DNA from: Pseudomonas sp. CFBP 13711 | Lineage (GTDB): Bacteria; Pseudomonadota; Gammaproteobacteria; Pseudomonadales; Pseudomonadaceae | Reading direction: 5' to 3' | NCBI RefSeq assembly: GCF_014842265.1 | Contig: NZ_JACYVI010000003.1 | Coordinates: forward strand, 186,001-250,000 | DNA length: 64,000 nt | In this document: piece after piece, positions 1-8,091 of the stretch | How the letters are laid out: each line of letters opens with the position of its first letter | How positions within the stretch are numbered: the first letter of the stretch is position 1 | The notes under the pieces: model-generated | Told to the model about the DNA's origin: nothing | The model's database searches: none | The model's input: only the letters and a program-made list of their open reading frames with translations | Program-made: the position numbers and the translations under genes

Positions 1-970
1 CCAGCAGACGGTCACGAATCAGAAACAGCGCCGAGATCAGCCCCGAACAGGCCAGCGCCATGATCAACAATGCTGCGTACATGTTGGCGTACGCCGCCCA
101 CCCCTGGGCCCATTGCAGGTACCAGCCGATGCCGGACTTCACACCCATCATCTCGGCGACCACCAGGGTGGAAAACGATGCGCCGAGGCCCATGAACAAG
201 CCGACGAAAACGTGAGGCAGCGCTGCGGGAATCGCCACTTTGAAGATGAGAAAACCCTGTCTTGCGCCCAAGGTGCGGGCCACGTCGTAGTAGGCCTTGT
301 CGACGCTCGACACCCCTGACCACGTCAGCACCGTCACCGGAAACCAGGTCGCCAGCGCAATGAGAAACACGCTCGCACTCCAACTGCTGGGGAACAGAAA
401 GAAGCACAGCGGCAGCAAGGCGGTGGACGGCACCGGGCCGAGTATCCTCAGCACCGGGTGCAGCCAGTAGCCGATGCTCCGCGACCAGCCGATGGCGACG
501 CCGGCGATGAACCCTGTCAGTGCGCCAAGGGCGACACCGCTGCCCAGCAGAATTGCCGAATGAAACAGGCTGTCGGCGAGGCGCGGCCAGTCCTCGACAT
601 AGACGTCCAGCAGCGCTTGGGGTGGCGCGAAGAACGGCACCGGCAATACGCCGAATTTGGCGGTGAGCAGCTCCCAGATCGTGAGCAGAATCGGCAGCGC
701 GATCAGCCAGGGGCCGAGCGTTTGCGTACGCGCGGCGATGCGCGGAGACCAACGCCCCGCAACCACCGCCAGCAGGATCAGCCCCGACATGATCAGGCAC
801 AGATTCGCCAGACCCTGGGTCATCGGCCAGAGACGGGTGGCGTTGGGCAGATACACGATCAATAGCGCCGCCGCGAGCCAGACCGCCGCCGCCAACACGC
901 CGTGCAACCAGAAGCGTCCCGCCGGGGTTTTCAGCCGTTCGACGCCGGCCGCCAACTCAACTGAAGACAT
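1..970 (-). CDS. NitT/TauT-family ABC transporter permease, C-terminus cut by window edge
   Basis: Inner-membrane permease of a nitrate/sulfonate/taurine-type importer. The reading frame from ATG at 970 runs off the left edge (at least 323 residues) and shows several hydrophobic segments. It carries the cytoplasmic EAA-type loop that contacts the ATPase (VARTLGARQGF followed by KVAIPAALP), typical of SsuC/TauC/CmpB proteins. The start overlaps the end of the binding-protein gene by 14 bases, so the two are translationally coupled. An ATPase gene probably lies beyond the edge. The substrate cannot be read from sequence. The family call is firm. Confidence 0.85.
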   Translation of the reverse strand, partial: MSSVELAAGVERLKTPAGRFWLHGVLAAAVWLAAALLIVYLPNATRLWPMTQGLANLCLIMSGLILLAVVAGRWSPRIAARTQTLGPWLIALPILLTIWELLTAKFGVLPVPFFAPPQALLDVYVEDWPRLADSLFHSAILLGSGVALGALTGFIAGVAIGWSRSIGYWLHPVLRILGPVPSTALLPLCFFLFPSSWSASVFLIALATWFPVTVLTWSGVSSVDKAYYDVARTLGARQGFLIFKVAIPAALPHVFVGLFMGLGASFSTLVVAEMMGVKSGIGWYLQWAQGWAAYANMYAALLIMALACSGLISALFLIRDRLL

Positions 971-2048
971 CGGCAGTGATCTCCGCAGCAAAGGCGTTGG
1001 CATCAGTGCTTTGACGGATGACCTCGACGGTTTTCAGGTCGCGAACGTAGGTGGCGATCTCGGCGGTCAGTGCCGCGCCGACGGCGTGGTGGCCATGGGT
1101 GTGATCGTGAAGGATGGCGACGACTTCCTCGGTGGTGGTGTTCAGCGCGTAGGCCTGGAACCCTTTGGCAACCTCCTCCGGATGCTTGACCGAGTAATCG
1201 TGGGCTTCAAGAATCGCCTGAGTCAGGGCCGCCACGGCGCGTCTGTCGTCCCGCGCCAGTTTGCCGGTCACGCCCACCACGCAGCAGCTGAGGTTGGCGT
1301 AGTCCTCCACCAGATTCGACGACAGTTCGCGAGCCTTGCCGGCGTTGATCAATCGGTACATGAACGGGTCGCTGCCGCTCACCGCCTGCACTTCGCCGCG
1401 CTCCAGCGCCGTACCCAGCAAGTCGGCCGGATACAGGCGCCACTCGACGTCGCGCACCGGGTCGACGCCATGTTTCTTCAGGAGGATGGAAAAGAAGTTA
1501 CGGTCGGGACTGGCCATGTCGGTCACGCCGATGGCCTTGCCTTTTAGGTCTTCGAGTGTCTTCACGTTGCCACTCGCCGCCGTCAACAACCGCAGGCATC
1601 CGCCGTGGGTTCCGGCAGTCAGCTTGACGTCGAAGCCCTGCTCCAGCGCTTTCAGCCACCGCAGCGCCATGCCGATGCCGGCGTCCGCTTTGCCCGTCGC
1701 AATGGCTTCCAGCAACACTTCGGTTGAATTGCCGAAATTGACCAGTTCGACGTCCAGATTGTGCTTATTGAAAAAGCCCTGCCCGTGGGCGATGACCACG
1801 GGGGCCAGGCACACGGCGTTCAGGTTGATCGCAAGCTTCAGCGCCCTTGGCTGATCGAGCCTGATGAACTCACCCGTGCCCGCGGGCTCGCTCGCCCCGC
1901 CACTGGCGTCGGCGCCGTGCCCTGCATGCTCCGCATGTTCGTCCGCAGCCCAGACGCCGCGCGGCAATGACAGCAGAAGTGGCGATGCCAGCGCAGCGCC
2001 GGCGAGGCTCAGCACCCGCCGACGGCTCAATTGATCGAAAACGGCCAT
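957..2048 (-). CDS. NitT/TauT-type ABC substrate-binding protein with Tat signal and His-rich linker
   Basis: Periplasmic solute-binding protein of 363 residues in the NrtA/SsuA/CmpA superfamily. The N-terminus has a twin-arginine motif (SRRRVLSL, residues 8-15) and a hydrophobic stretch ending near AWA, so it is probably exported folded by Tat. Residues about 36-45 form a short His-rich segment (DEHAEHAGHG) just after the signal, and a second His cluster (HDHTHGHH) lies near residue 315. Both are unusual for sulfonate or nitrate binders and suggest metal binding or a metal-containing ligand. The body (NAVCLAPVVIAHGQGFF, then a GKADAG segment) is standard for the family. It is first in an operon with the overlapping permease. 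The ligand is not known. Confidence 0.85.
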   Translation of the reverse strand: MAVFDQLSRRRVLSLAGAALASPLLLSLPRGVWAADEHAEHAGHGADASGGASEPAGTGEFIRLDQPRALKLAINLNAVCLAPVVIAHGQGFFNKHNLDVELVNFGNSTEVLLEAIATGKADAGIGMALRWLKALEQGFDVKLTAGTHGGCLRLLTAASGNVKTLEDLKGKAIGVTDMASPDRNFFSILLKKHGVDPVRDVEWRLYPADLLGTALERGEVQAVSGSDPFMYRLINAGKARELSSNLVEDYANLSCCVVGVTGKLARDDRRAVAALTQAILEAHDYSVKHPEEVAKGFQAYALNTTTEEVVAILHDHTHGHHAVGAALTAEIATYVRDLKTVEVIRQSTDANAFAAEITADVFS

Positions 2049-2328
2049 GGTGTTCCCTTACCCGGTGAGTGAGATGGTCGTCGCCGAACAAGCATTTTTA
2101 ATAACCAAATCCTGGGGTTTCGCCGACTGCTTAAAACATTATCACCGACCATTTAATTAATTAAATTCATTTTTGTTCTATATGACTATGCAAATAGTCT
2201 ATCTGAATGACTTCGCATCCTGCATGCCAGGCGGCATCGAAGCGTACTGGCTGACGGCAATGTCATGCACCACCTCGTGCACTACCGCTATGCTGCGTGC
2301 TCGACCCATCACCGGATTCGCGTCGCCA

Positions 2329-2961
2329 ATGAAGACCTCCAAGACCCAGCCCCTCCGCCACTCTCTTCTCATCTCGGGACTGCTCAGCGCGTTGCTATCG
2401 GCAGCGCTGCCTGCCCACGCCGAAGACAGCAAACCCACCCGCGTGCGCGGCGCCATCACAGCGATCGAAGGCGATGCGCTGAAAATTCACAGCAATCGCG
2501 GAGAGGACCTGCAGGTTGCGCTGACGCCTGACACGCAGATTCGCGGCGTCACGTTGGCGCAGGTGTCGGAAATCAAACCGGGCAGCTACATAGGCTCCGC
2601 CGCGGTGCCGCTGCCGGACGGTTCGTTGAAGGCGCTCGAGGTGCATGTGTTCCCGCCGGAAATGGCGGGCACGGGGGATGGCCATCGGGCCTTTGACCTG
2701 ACGCCGGACAGCACGATGACCAACGGATCGGTCGGCGATCTGGTCGCCAGTAATGGCCGCACCATCACGGTGAATTACAAAGGCGGGCAGAAGAAGATCG
2801 TCATCCCTGATGACGTGCCGATCGTCAACCTGGTGCCAGGCGATCGCAGCTTGCTCAAGCCCGGTGTGAAGGTGGTGCTGCAGGCGCAGAAAGGTTCGGA
2901 CAGCGCGCTGACGGCGCTGTCGATTTCTGCGGGGGAAAATGGCGTGACGCCGCCAATGTGA
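2329..2961 (+). CDS. Secreted DUF5666-like protein
   Basis: Protein of 210 residues with an N-terminal signal peptide (MKTSKTQPLRHS, a hydrophobic core, then ALPAHA). The mature part contains two OB-like repeats of the kind seen in DUF5666 proteins (RGAITAIEGDALKI, and later ASNGRTITVNYKGG). The frame is open upstream to 2173, but the ATG at 2329 is preferred because it places the signal peptide at the N-terminus. It sits alone between the divergent ABC operon and a convergent lipoprotein gene. Function is unknown; a periplasmic location is inferred. Confidence 0.7.
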   Translation: MKTSKTQPLRHSLLISGLLSALLSAALPAHAEDSKPTRVRGAITAIEGDALKIHSNRGEDLQVALTPDTQIRGVTLAQVSEIKPGSYIGSAAVPLPDGSLKALEVHVFPPEMAGTGDGHRAFDLTPDSTMTNGSVGDLVASNGRTITVNYKGGQKKIVIPDDVPIVNLVPGDRSLLKPGVKVVLQAQKGSDSALTALSISAGENGVTPPM

Positions 2962-3061
2962 AGCGGCCAATGTGCAGGGCTTGTAGCGTTCAAAACCTGC
3001 GTGGCGCCGGTAGATGAAACAGCACCGGTCAGCATGCGCAGGTCAACTAATCAGGTCTGAC

Positions 3062-3406
3062 TCAGAGACAGGTCGCGAGCACCGCGCCACGTTGCTCAAC
3101 CACCTTGGCGCCGGGCTTGGCGTAGAAATTGACCTTGGTCATGCCCGCCTTGCCCGCCACGTCAGCGAAATATTCGCCCTCGGTGGTGTAGACCGTGAAC
3201 GCGCCCGGCTCGCCTTTGGCCATGAACACGTCGGCCACATCCCCGAACAGCTGAACGTTGGCCCAGGTGACCTTGATGCACTCGGCAACGGCGACCGCTG
3301 GCTTCTGACTGGTGTAAACCTGCGCCGGCCCTGCCGAACGTGTCTGATTCAAGCTCATGCAACCCGACAGAAGGATCAGTGCCACAGCGCCCGCCCAATG
3401 TTTCAT
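3062..3406 (-). CDS. Small putative lipoprotein
   Basis: Protein of 114 residues starting at ATG 3406 (MKHWAGAVALILLSGC). The LSGC lipobox predicts lipidation of the cysteine at residue 16 after signal peptidase II cleavage. The mature part is short, with no motif that I recognise (segments VQLFGDVADVFMAKGEPGAF and YFADVAGKAGMTK). A start 18 bases further upstream is also open, but it puts extra residues before the signal. Function unknown. Confidence 0.7.
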   Translation of the reverse strand: MKHWAGAVALILLSGCMSLNQTRSAGPAQVYTSQKPAVAVAECIKVTWANVQLFGDVADVFMAKGEPGAFTVYTTEGEYFADVAGKAGMTKVNFYAKPGAKVVEQRGAVLATCL

Positions 3407-3499
3407 GCCAGTCCCATTCATCAAACGTCCTTTTCGTTAAAAAAGGAACGATGTTACCAGCAACCTCAAGCGAGCCCCATGGGTAAGCCGTCCGAGCGC

Positions 3500-4057
3500 T
3501 TAATCATCCAGCCCGGCGGGCGGTGCAGCAGGCGCGGCCTTGCCGGGCTTGGCCGATTTGCCTGACGGCGTTGCGGTCTTCGGCTCGGCGACGGGCGCAG
3601 GTGGAGCAGCGGCGGCTGCTTCCTTCTCGGCCATCGGCATCTGGTCTATGGTGCTGAAAATCTCCTTCGGATCGATGGGGCCGTTGTGAGTCATTTTCTT
3701 CTCGCCGTCCTTGCCCACCAGAATCACCTGCGCCTGTTTTTCTGTCTGTGCGCCAAGCTTGAGTTCGCGGATAAGGGCCATGGTGGTCTGGGCGTCGAGG
3801 TCTTTACCGTTACGCTGCCCCACGGTATTGATGATGGTGTAAAGGACCATGTCACGTTTGGCGAAACCATCCTTGTTGGCGGGTTCGTCCAGACTTTTCT
3901 TAAGAGCCCCCAGCGTCGGGTCTGCCGAACTCGACGCGATAACGATCAGTGGACGGGCCTTGCCGCGCTCCTGGGAAAGTGGGCCATCACCGTCGGCAGC
4001 CAGCAAGGGGCTCGACACGGCGAACAAAACGGCAAGGGTCAACGACCGGCTAAACAT
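3500..4057 (-). CDS. DUF4174-family secreted protein
   Basis: Protein of 185 residues. ATG 4057 follows a strong ribosome-binding site (GAGGAGGTG). A signal peptide (MFSRSLTLAVLFAVSSPLLA) is followed by a thioredoxin-fold-like DUF4174 domain (RPLIVIASSSADPTLGALKK, then QVILVGKDGEKKM) and an Ala/Pro/Lys-rich C-terminal tail from about residue 140. DUF4174 proteins are periplasmic proteins of unknown function. It stands as a single gene just downstream of the first tRNA-Val gene on the same strand, separated by the tRNA terminator. Confidence 0.7.
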   Translation of the reverse strand: MFSRSLTLAVLFAVSSPLLAADGDGPLSQERGKARPLIVIASSSADPTLGALKKSLDEPANKDGFAKRDMVLYTIINTVGQRNGKDLDAQTTMALIRELKLGAQTEKQAQVILVGKDGEKKMTHNGPIDPKEIFSTIDQMPMAEKEAAAAAPPAPVAEPKTATPSGKSAKPGKAAPAAPPAGLDD

Positions 4058-4251
4058 ACACACCTCCTCTGGATTTCCATGCACTGATGATCGCGCATCA
4101 TGGGAAAAGGTCCAGACGGTAGCGGGAAAAAAACCGGATTTATTTCGCGGCGCGCAGAGGCTCGCGGGTATCGAATAGGGTCAAAACGTCCGGCCATAGG
4201 GGCTATGGCTGACGTGAGCACCGCTGGCCTGAGGGGAAAATTTCGGGCAAC

Positions 4252-4287
4252 AAAAAAGGGCGAATCTTTCGATTCGCCCTTTTTTTC
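4252..4287 (-). terminator. Intrinsic terminator of tRNA-Val copy 1
   Basis: A 9-bp perfect stem (4258-4266 with 4271-4279, GGGCGAATC arms) with a 4-base loop, and A/T runs on both sides, so it could act in both directions. It lies 25 bases past the 3' end of the minus-strand tRNA gene. Confidence 0.8.
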
Positions 4288-4311
4288 ACCGCCCAGCAGA
4301 GCGGATTTGTT

Positions 4312-4388
4312 TGGTAGGCGCGATTGGACTCGAACCAACGACCCCCACCATGTCAAGGTGGTGCTCTAACCAACTGAGCTACGTGCCT
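4312..4388 (-). tRNA. tRNA-Val (anticodon GAC), copy 1
   Basis: A 77-nt cloverleaf on the minus strand: acceptor AGGCACG/CGCGCCT, D-arm (GCTCAGTTGGTTAGAGC), anticodon arm CCACC-TTGACAT-GGTGG with GAC anticodon, five-base variable loop, T-arm with TTCGAGT loop, and an encoded CCA end. The fifth acceptor pair is A-C, a mismatch shared by both copies. It is transcribed from the promoter at 4402-4429. Confidence 0.95.
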
Positions 4389-4401
4389 GCTGTGGGTCGG
4401 C

Positions 4402-4429
4402 ATTCTACGGATATTCAAATGACTGTCAA
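4402..4429 (-). promoter_or_regulatory. Sigma-70 promoter of tRNA-Val copy 1
   Basis: On the minus strand: TTGACA at -35 (4424-4429), a 16-base spacer, and TAGAAT at -10 (4402-4407), about 14 bases before the mature tRNA 5' end. The same boxes and spacing precede copy 2. Confidence 0.8.
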
Positions 4430-4696
4430 CGTCTTTTTCGCCCACTAAGCCTATGAATATGCAAATTATTTCCCCGTAGCATCGACATGGGCGGATCAAC
4501 CTACAGAGTCGCCGTCGATCAGCGAGATTCGGGCGGTGAACGCCATGACCGGCCTCCCGATCGCCAGCGGATGCTTGGGTGAATCAACGGGGCCCTCGAC
4601 TTGCGCACCGAACATGCCGCCTGTCGCCATCATGGCACTTCGGACGAACTTCAGATGCCCAATGGTGACAAGGAATCACGACACGGAGATCACCTG
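4430..4696. other. Gene-free stretch between tRNA-Val promoter and small secreted-protein gene
   Basis: No convincing gene. It holds a 14-base block (CTAAGCCTATGAAT, 4445-4458) that recurs at 5661-5674 upstream of the second tRNA-Val promoter, and presumably the promoter of the gene at 4697. I see no other structure. Confidence 0.5.
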
Positions 4697-5020
4697 ATGA
4701 ACAGATTATTGACTGCCTTTACCCTCGGTTGCGCCCTGACATGCACTTCCCTCACAGCGCTGGCTGGCGCCACATCGCCAGACATGGGGCCGCCACCTTC
4801 CCAGACCGGCATCGACCCGCGCGTACAGGGCAGCGACCCGGCTCGCCAGGGCTCTGATGTGGACACGCAAACCAAGAAAGGCATCAGCATTGGCGGCGGC
4901 ACGTCGATGAGCAATAACACTGGCAATAACAACGATGCCGATTTGCCCGGCGGCGATACCACCACTGGCGGCGGCAGCAAGGGCTCGGGTTCGTCGAGCG
5001 CGGGCGGCGCAGGCGGTTGA
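4697..5020 (+). CDS. Small secreted Gly/Ser/Thr-rich protein
   Basis: Protein of 107 residues with a signal peptide (MNRLLTAFTLGCALTC, cleavage near ALAGA). The low-complexity mature part is rich in Gly, Ser, Asp, Asn and Thr (TGNNNDADLPGGDTTTGGGS) and lacks cysteine. ATG 4697 puts the signal peptide first; the longer open frame upstream has no signal. It resembles the protein encoded at 32449-32763 in length, signal and composition, so the two may be paralogues. A terminator follows at 5059-5085. Function unknown; probably an intrinsically disordered periplasmic or secreted protein. Confidence 0.65.
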   Translation: MNRLLTAFTLGCALTCTSLTALAGATSPDMGPPPSQTGIDPRVQGSDPARQGSDVDTQTKKGISIGGGTSMSNNTGNNNDADLPGGDTTTGGGSKGSGSSSAGGAGG

Positions 5021-5058
5021 AGCACTACGTAGGCGCGGGCCATTACAGACGAATCATT

Positions 5059-5085
5059 AAGGGCGCTTGAACAGCGCCCTTTTCG
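5059..5085 (+). terminator. Intrinsic terminator after the Gly-rich protein gene
   Basis: GGGCGC/GCGCCC stem with a 7-base loop followed by TTTT, 39 bases past the stop codon of the gene ending at 5020. Confidence 0.75.
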
Positions 5086-5196
5086 TGCCCGGTTGTCGTG
5101 GCTTACCGTCGTGCTTTGATATAGTGCGTCGCCGCCGCGCCTGAACCAGGGTCGCGGACCCGGGCGTCATCAACAGTGGAGAGCGGCACCGTGGGC

Positions 5197-5418
5197 ATGA
5201 AGAAATCAGCGCTGGAACTCAAGCGTGACCTGAGCACCATCGCGGCCAATCTGGAAAGCACTGCAGGCGAAATCAGCCGACTGGCCGAACGGGTCAACGA
5301 TGTCGACGTGGTCGCGGTGCTGCACTTGATGAACCAGCAGTACAAGGACGCCGACCGCCTGCGCGCTTATGTGGACGAGATCAGGGCGGGCCGCATTACC
5401 CGCGCCAAGGCCGACTGA
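5197..5418 (+). CDS. Small conserved-looking hypothetical protein
   Basis: Protein of 73 residues, mostly helical and charged (MKKSALELKRDLSTIAANLE), with heptad-like spacing that suggests a short coiled coil, and no signal or membrane segment. Alternative GTG starts lie at 5191 and 5176; a GGAG at about 5178 fits GTG 5191 best by distance, so the true start may be six bases upstream. A -10-like TATAGT lies near 5121. It is followed by the tRNA-Val copy 2 terminator in convergent orientation. No family recognised. Confidence 0.6.
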   Translation: MKKSALELKRDLSTIAANLESTAGEISRLAERVNDVDVVAVLHLMNQQYKDADRLRAYVDEIRAGRITRAKAD

Positions 5419-5468
5419 TCGGCCGGCGCAATGGCCGCTCGCCCGGGGTGATTCAGGTTCAAGCAAGC

Positions 5469-5503
5469 AAAAAAGGGTGACCCTCTCGGGCCACCCTTTT
5501 TTG
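5469..5503 (-). terminator. Intrinsic terminator of tRNA-Val copy 2
   Basis: Nine-pair stem (GGGTGACCC/GGGCCACCC with one G-U) flanked by A and T runs, 27 bases past the tRNA 3' end. It occupies the same place as the terminator of copy 1 but has a different stem sequence. Confidence 0.8.
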
Positions 5504-5529
5504 TTACCGCCCAGCAGAGCGGATTTGTT

Positions 5530-5606
5530 TGGTAGGCGCGATTGGACTCGAACCAACGACCCCCACCATGTCAAGGTGGTGCTCTAACCAACTGAGCTAC
5601 GTGCCT
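5530..5606 (-). tRNA. tRNA-Val (anticodon GAC), copy 2
   Basis: Identical over all 77 nt to the tRNA at 4312-4388, including the A-C mismatch at the fifth acceptor pair and the encoded CCA. About 22 bases on the 3' side and the promoter on the 5' side are also shared, so a whole cassette was duplicated. Confidence 0.95.
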
Positions 5607-5619
5607 GCTGTGGGGCGGC

Positions 5620-5647
5620 ATTCTACCGGGATCCGGAACGCTGTCAA
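5620..5647 (-). promoter_or_regulatory. Sigma-70 promoter of tRNA-Val copy 2
   Basis: Minus-strand TTGACA (5642-5647), 16-base spacer, TAGAAT (5620-5625), in the same position relative to the tRNA as in copy 1. Confidence 0.8.
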
Positions 5648-5854
5648 CTTTGATTCATCCCTAAGCCTATGAATGTCCGAGCTATTTGTCCCTGCACTGG
5701 CGAATCATGCTAAATGAGTGCGCCCGTGCCTCGGTGGCCAATGCCTTGCCAGCATCGCGTCAAGGCCCGCAAACCTCCAGCGTCGGCTGGCCGCAAAATT
5801 TCATCTCAGGTAGGATCCGCCCACTCGTAAAAAATATAAAACAGGGGTTACAGG

Positions 5855-7138
5855 ATGACGAACACGCCATACCCACATTCCTATTACGCCGCTTCCGCCA
5901 ATCCGGTTCCGGTTCGGCCTCGGCTGCAGGGGGACGTCGAGACCGACGTGGTCATCATCGGCGCCGGCTACACCGGGCTCTCCAGCGCGCTGTTTCTCCT
6001 GGAACACGGCTTCAAGGTTACCGTGCTGGAAGCGGCGAAAGTCGGTTTCGGCGCCTCGGGCCGTAACGGCGGACAGATCGTCAACAGCTACAGCCGCGAC
6101 ATCGACACCATTGAAAAAAGCGTCGGGCCCAAGGAAGCACAACTGCTCGGGCACATGGCCTTCGAGGGCGCGCAGATCATCCGGGACCGCGTCGCCAAAT
6201 ACCAGATCCAGTGCGACCTGAAAGACGGCGGGGTTTTCGCCGCGATCACGCCCAAGCAGATGGGCCATCTGGAGTCGCAGAAACGTCTCTGGGAACGCTA
6301 CGGCCACACGCAGCTGGAGCTGATGGACCAGCGCCGCATCCGTGAAGTGGTGGCGTGCGACCAATACATCGGCGGCATGCTCGACATGAGCGGCGGTCAC
6401 ATCCACCCGCTGAACCTGGCGCTGGGCGAGGCGGCGGCGGTCGAGTCCCTGGGCGGGGTCATTTACGAACAGTCTGCGGCTACCCGCATTGATCGCGGCG
6501 CCAGCCCGGTCGTGCACACCGCCGAGGGCAAGGTTCGGGCGAAGTTCGTGATCGTGGCAGGCAACGCCTATCTGGGCAATCTGGTCCCGGAACTGGCGGC
6601 CAAATCGATGCCCTGCGGCACACAGGTGATCACCACCGAGCCGCTGAGCGAGGAACTGGCGAGCACCTTGCTGCCCCAGGACTACTGCGTCGAGGACTGC
6701 AACTACCTGCTGGATTATTACCGGCTTTCCGGCGACAAACGTCTGATCTTCGGCGGCGGCGTGGTCTACGGCGCCCGCGATCCGGCGAACATCGAAGCGA
6801 TCATCCGGCCGAAGATGCTCAAGGCGTTTCCGCAACTGAAGGACGTGAAGATCGATTACGCCTGGACCGGCAACTTCCTGCTGACCTTGTCGCGGTTGCC
6901 CCAGGTCGGCCGGCTGGGCGACAACATCTATTACTCCCAGGGATGCAGCGGACACGGCGTGACTTACACCCATCTGGCCGGCAAAGTGCTGGCCGAAGCG
7001 CTGCGCGGACAGGCGGAGCGATTCGACGCCTTCGCCGGCCTGCCGCACTACCCGTTCCCCGGCGGGCAATTATTGCGCACGCCGCTGACGGCAGTGGGTG
7101 CCTGGTATTACAGCCTGCGGGACAAGCTGGGGTTCTGA
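5855..7138 (+). CDS. puuB: FAD-dependent amine oxidoreductase, gamma-glutamylputrescine oxidase type
   Basis: Flavoenzyme of 427 residues of the DAO family. A dinucleotide-binding motif (VVIIGAGYTGLSSALFLLE, residues 32-50) follows a short N-terminal segment typical of PuuB/OrdL proteins. ASGRNGGQIVNSYS (about 68-81) and the C-terminal FAD-contact region (YYSQGCSGHGVTYTHLAGK) are conserved features of gamma-glutamylputrescine oxidases. These proteins oxidise gamma-Glu-putrescine to the aldehyde with release of ammonia and peroxide. No other puu gene is adjacent, so the physiological amine could differ. The symbol is assigned by family resemblance only. Confidence 0.8.
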   Translation: MTNTPYPHSYYAASANPVPVRPRLQGDVETDVVIIGAGYTGLSSALFLLEHGFKVTVLEAAKVGFGASGRNGGQIVNSYSRDIDTIEKSVGPKEAQLLGHMAFEGAQIIRDRVAKYQIQCDLKDGGVFAAITPKQMGHLESQKRLWERYGHTQLELMDQRRIREVVACDQYIGGMLDMSGGHIHPLNLALGEAAAVESLGGVIYEQSAATRIDRGASPVVHTAEGKVRAKFVIVAGNAYLGNLVPELAAKSMPCGTQVITTEPLSEELASTLLPQDYCVEDCNYLLDYYRLSGDKRLIFGGGVVYGARDPANIEAIIRPKMLKAFPQLKDVKIDYAWTGNFLLTLSRLPQVGRLGDNIYYSQGCSGHGVTYTHLAGKVLAEALRGQAERFDAFAGLPHYPFPGGQLLRTPLTAVGAWYYSLRDKLGF

Positions 7139-7163
7139 ATCAGAGGCGATGAACGGCCAACCG

Positions 7164-7883
7164 TTAACGGGCAGCTGGATTGTTCAGCGCCTTCACCGCC
7201 TCGCCAGCCGCCTGTTCCTGACCGGCCTGGGCCAGATCATTGGCGGCTTTGAGCCAGCGCTCGCGGTCTACCGGCACGGGCACCTGGCGTGGGCTCTGGA
7301 TCAGCACGGCCCAGTTGCCGGCGTCGTTCCAGTCCGAGGTGAACGAATCGAAGCTCGCCGTCACACGCCCCGGCCCGGTATAAATCAGCACCGTGCGCTT
7401 GTTCTGATCGAACCCGACCAGCACGCCGTAGCGCTGTTCTTTCCAGAACATCGAGCCGTCCGAAAACCGCACCATGACCGGATACCCCGCTGACACCTGC
7501 GCCAGCAGGTCTGGAAAACCGTGGTCGACGGGGTACACCACAAACCCGTATTCCCGGGCCAGGTCCAGCATGCTGCGGTCGAGCTTGTCTTCGGCGCCCG
7601 GGAGTTTGAGCGGTTTTTCCAGCAGCCCCGGCGTGGTCTGTACGCCATGGACGGTCAGCATGCTGGCCAGTGCGAACGGCGCGCTTTGATAATCCTTGCC
7701 CCGGAAGGACGGCACCGCGTTGATTTCAACCCGGTCGGGCAGTGTCTTGTACATCGGCGGATAGCCGGGTTTCCAGTTGTGGGCATTCGAGCAGCCTGCC
7801 AAGACCAGCACGGCGGCGAGCGCCAGCCATTTGCGTCGACCTGCAACGCTATCCAATCGCGTCAATGCCCGCACGTTCTTCAC
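7164..7883 (-). CDS. Lipoprotein with degenerate C39-peptidase-like domain
   Basis: Lipoprotein of 239 residues starting at GTG 7883, with a basic N-terminus, a hydrophobic core and an LAGC lipobox (Cys31). The following domain has the layout of C39-like papain-fold peptidases: a VPSF lead-in, a helix that normally starts with the catalytic Cys, and a strand that normally starts with the catalytic His. Here the helix reads YQSAPFALASML, with Ser67 at the Cys position, and the strand reads RYGVLVGFD, with Tyr152 at the His position. Both catalytic residues are gone, so it is probably a binding domain or scaffold. The C-terminus (RERWLKAANDLAQAGQ) looks TPR-like. Compare the intact C39 domain in the protein at 18764-19882. 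Confidence 0.75.
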   Translation of the reverse strand: MKNVRALTRLDSVAGRRKWLALAAVLVLAGCSNAHNWKPGYPPMYKTLPDRVEINAVPSFRGKDYQSAPFALASMLTVHGVQTTPGLLEKPLKLPGAEDKLDRSMLDLAREYGFVVYPVDHGFPDLLAQVSAGYPVMVRFSDGSMFWKEQRYGVLVGFDQNKRTVLIYTGPGRVTASFDSFTSDWNDAGNWAVLIQSPRQVPVPVDRERWLKAANDLAQAGQEQAAGEAVKALNNPAAR

Positions 7884-8091
7884 TCACTTGACTGATGGCG
7901 ACGGATCCCTGGACCCGGCCGGAACGCGGATGATAGAGCCGCCACTGGTTGCGGTATAGCCCGAAACGCTGTCAACGCGAGTGGATAGAACAAATCGGTC
8001 ATGCAATTCCTACCACCGGTCAATTTTTGGCAACAACAGGGAGACTAGACTGTCGGTTACTAAGAGACGAAGAGAAGAGCCGGAGGAAGCC

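Noticed and set aside
12..800. 262-codon minus-strand frame within the ABC permease gene
   Set aside because: Out-of-frame shadow: the permease frame on the same strand gives membrane spans and the EAA loop; this one is Arg/Ala/Gly filler.
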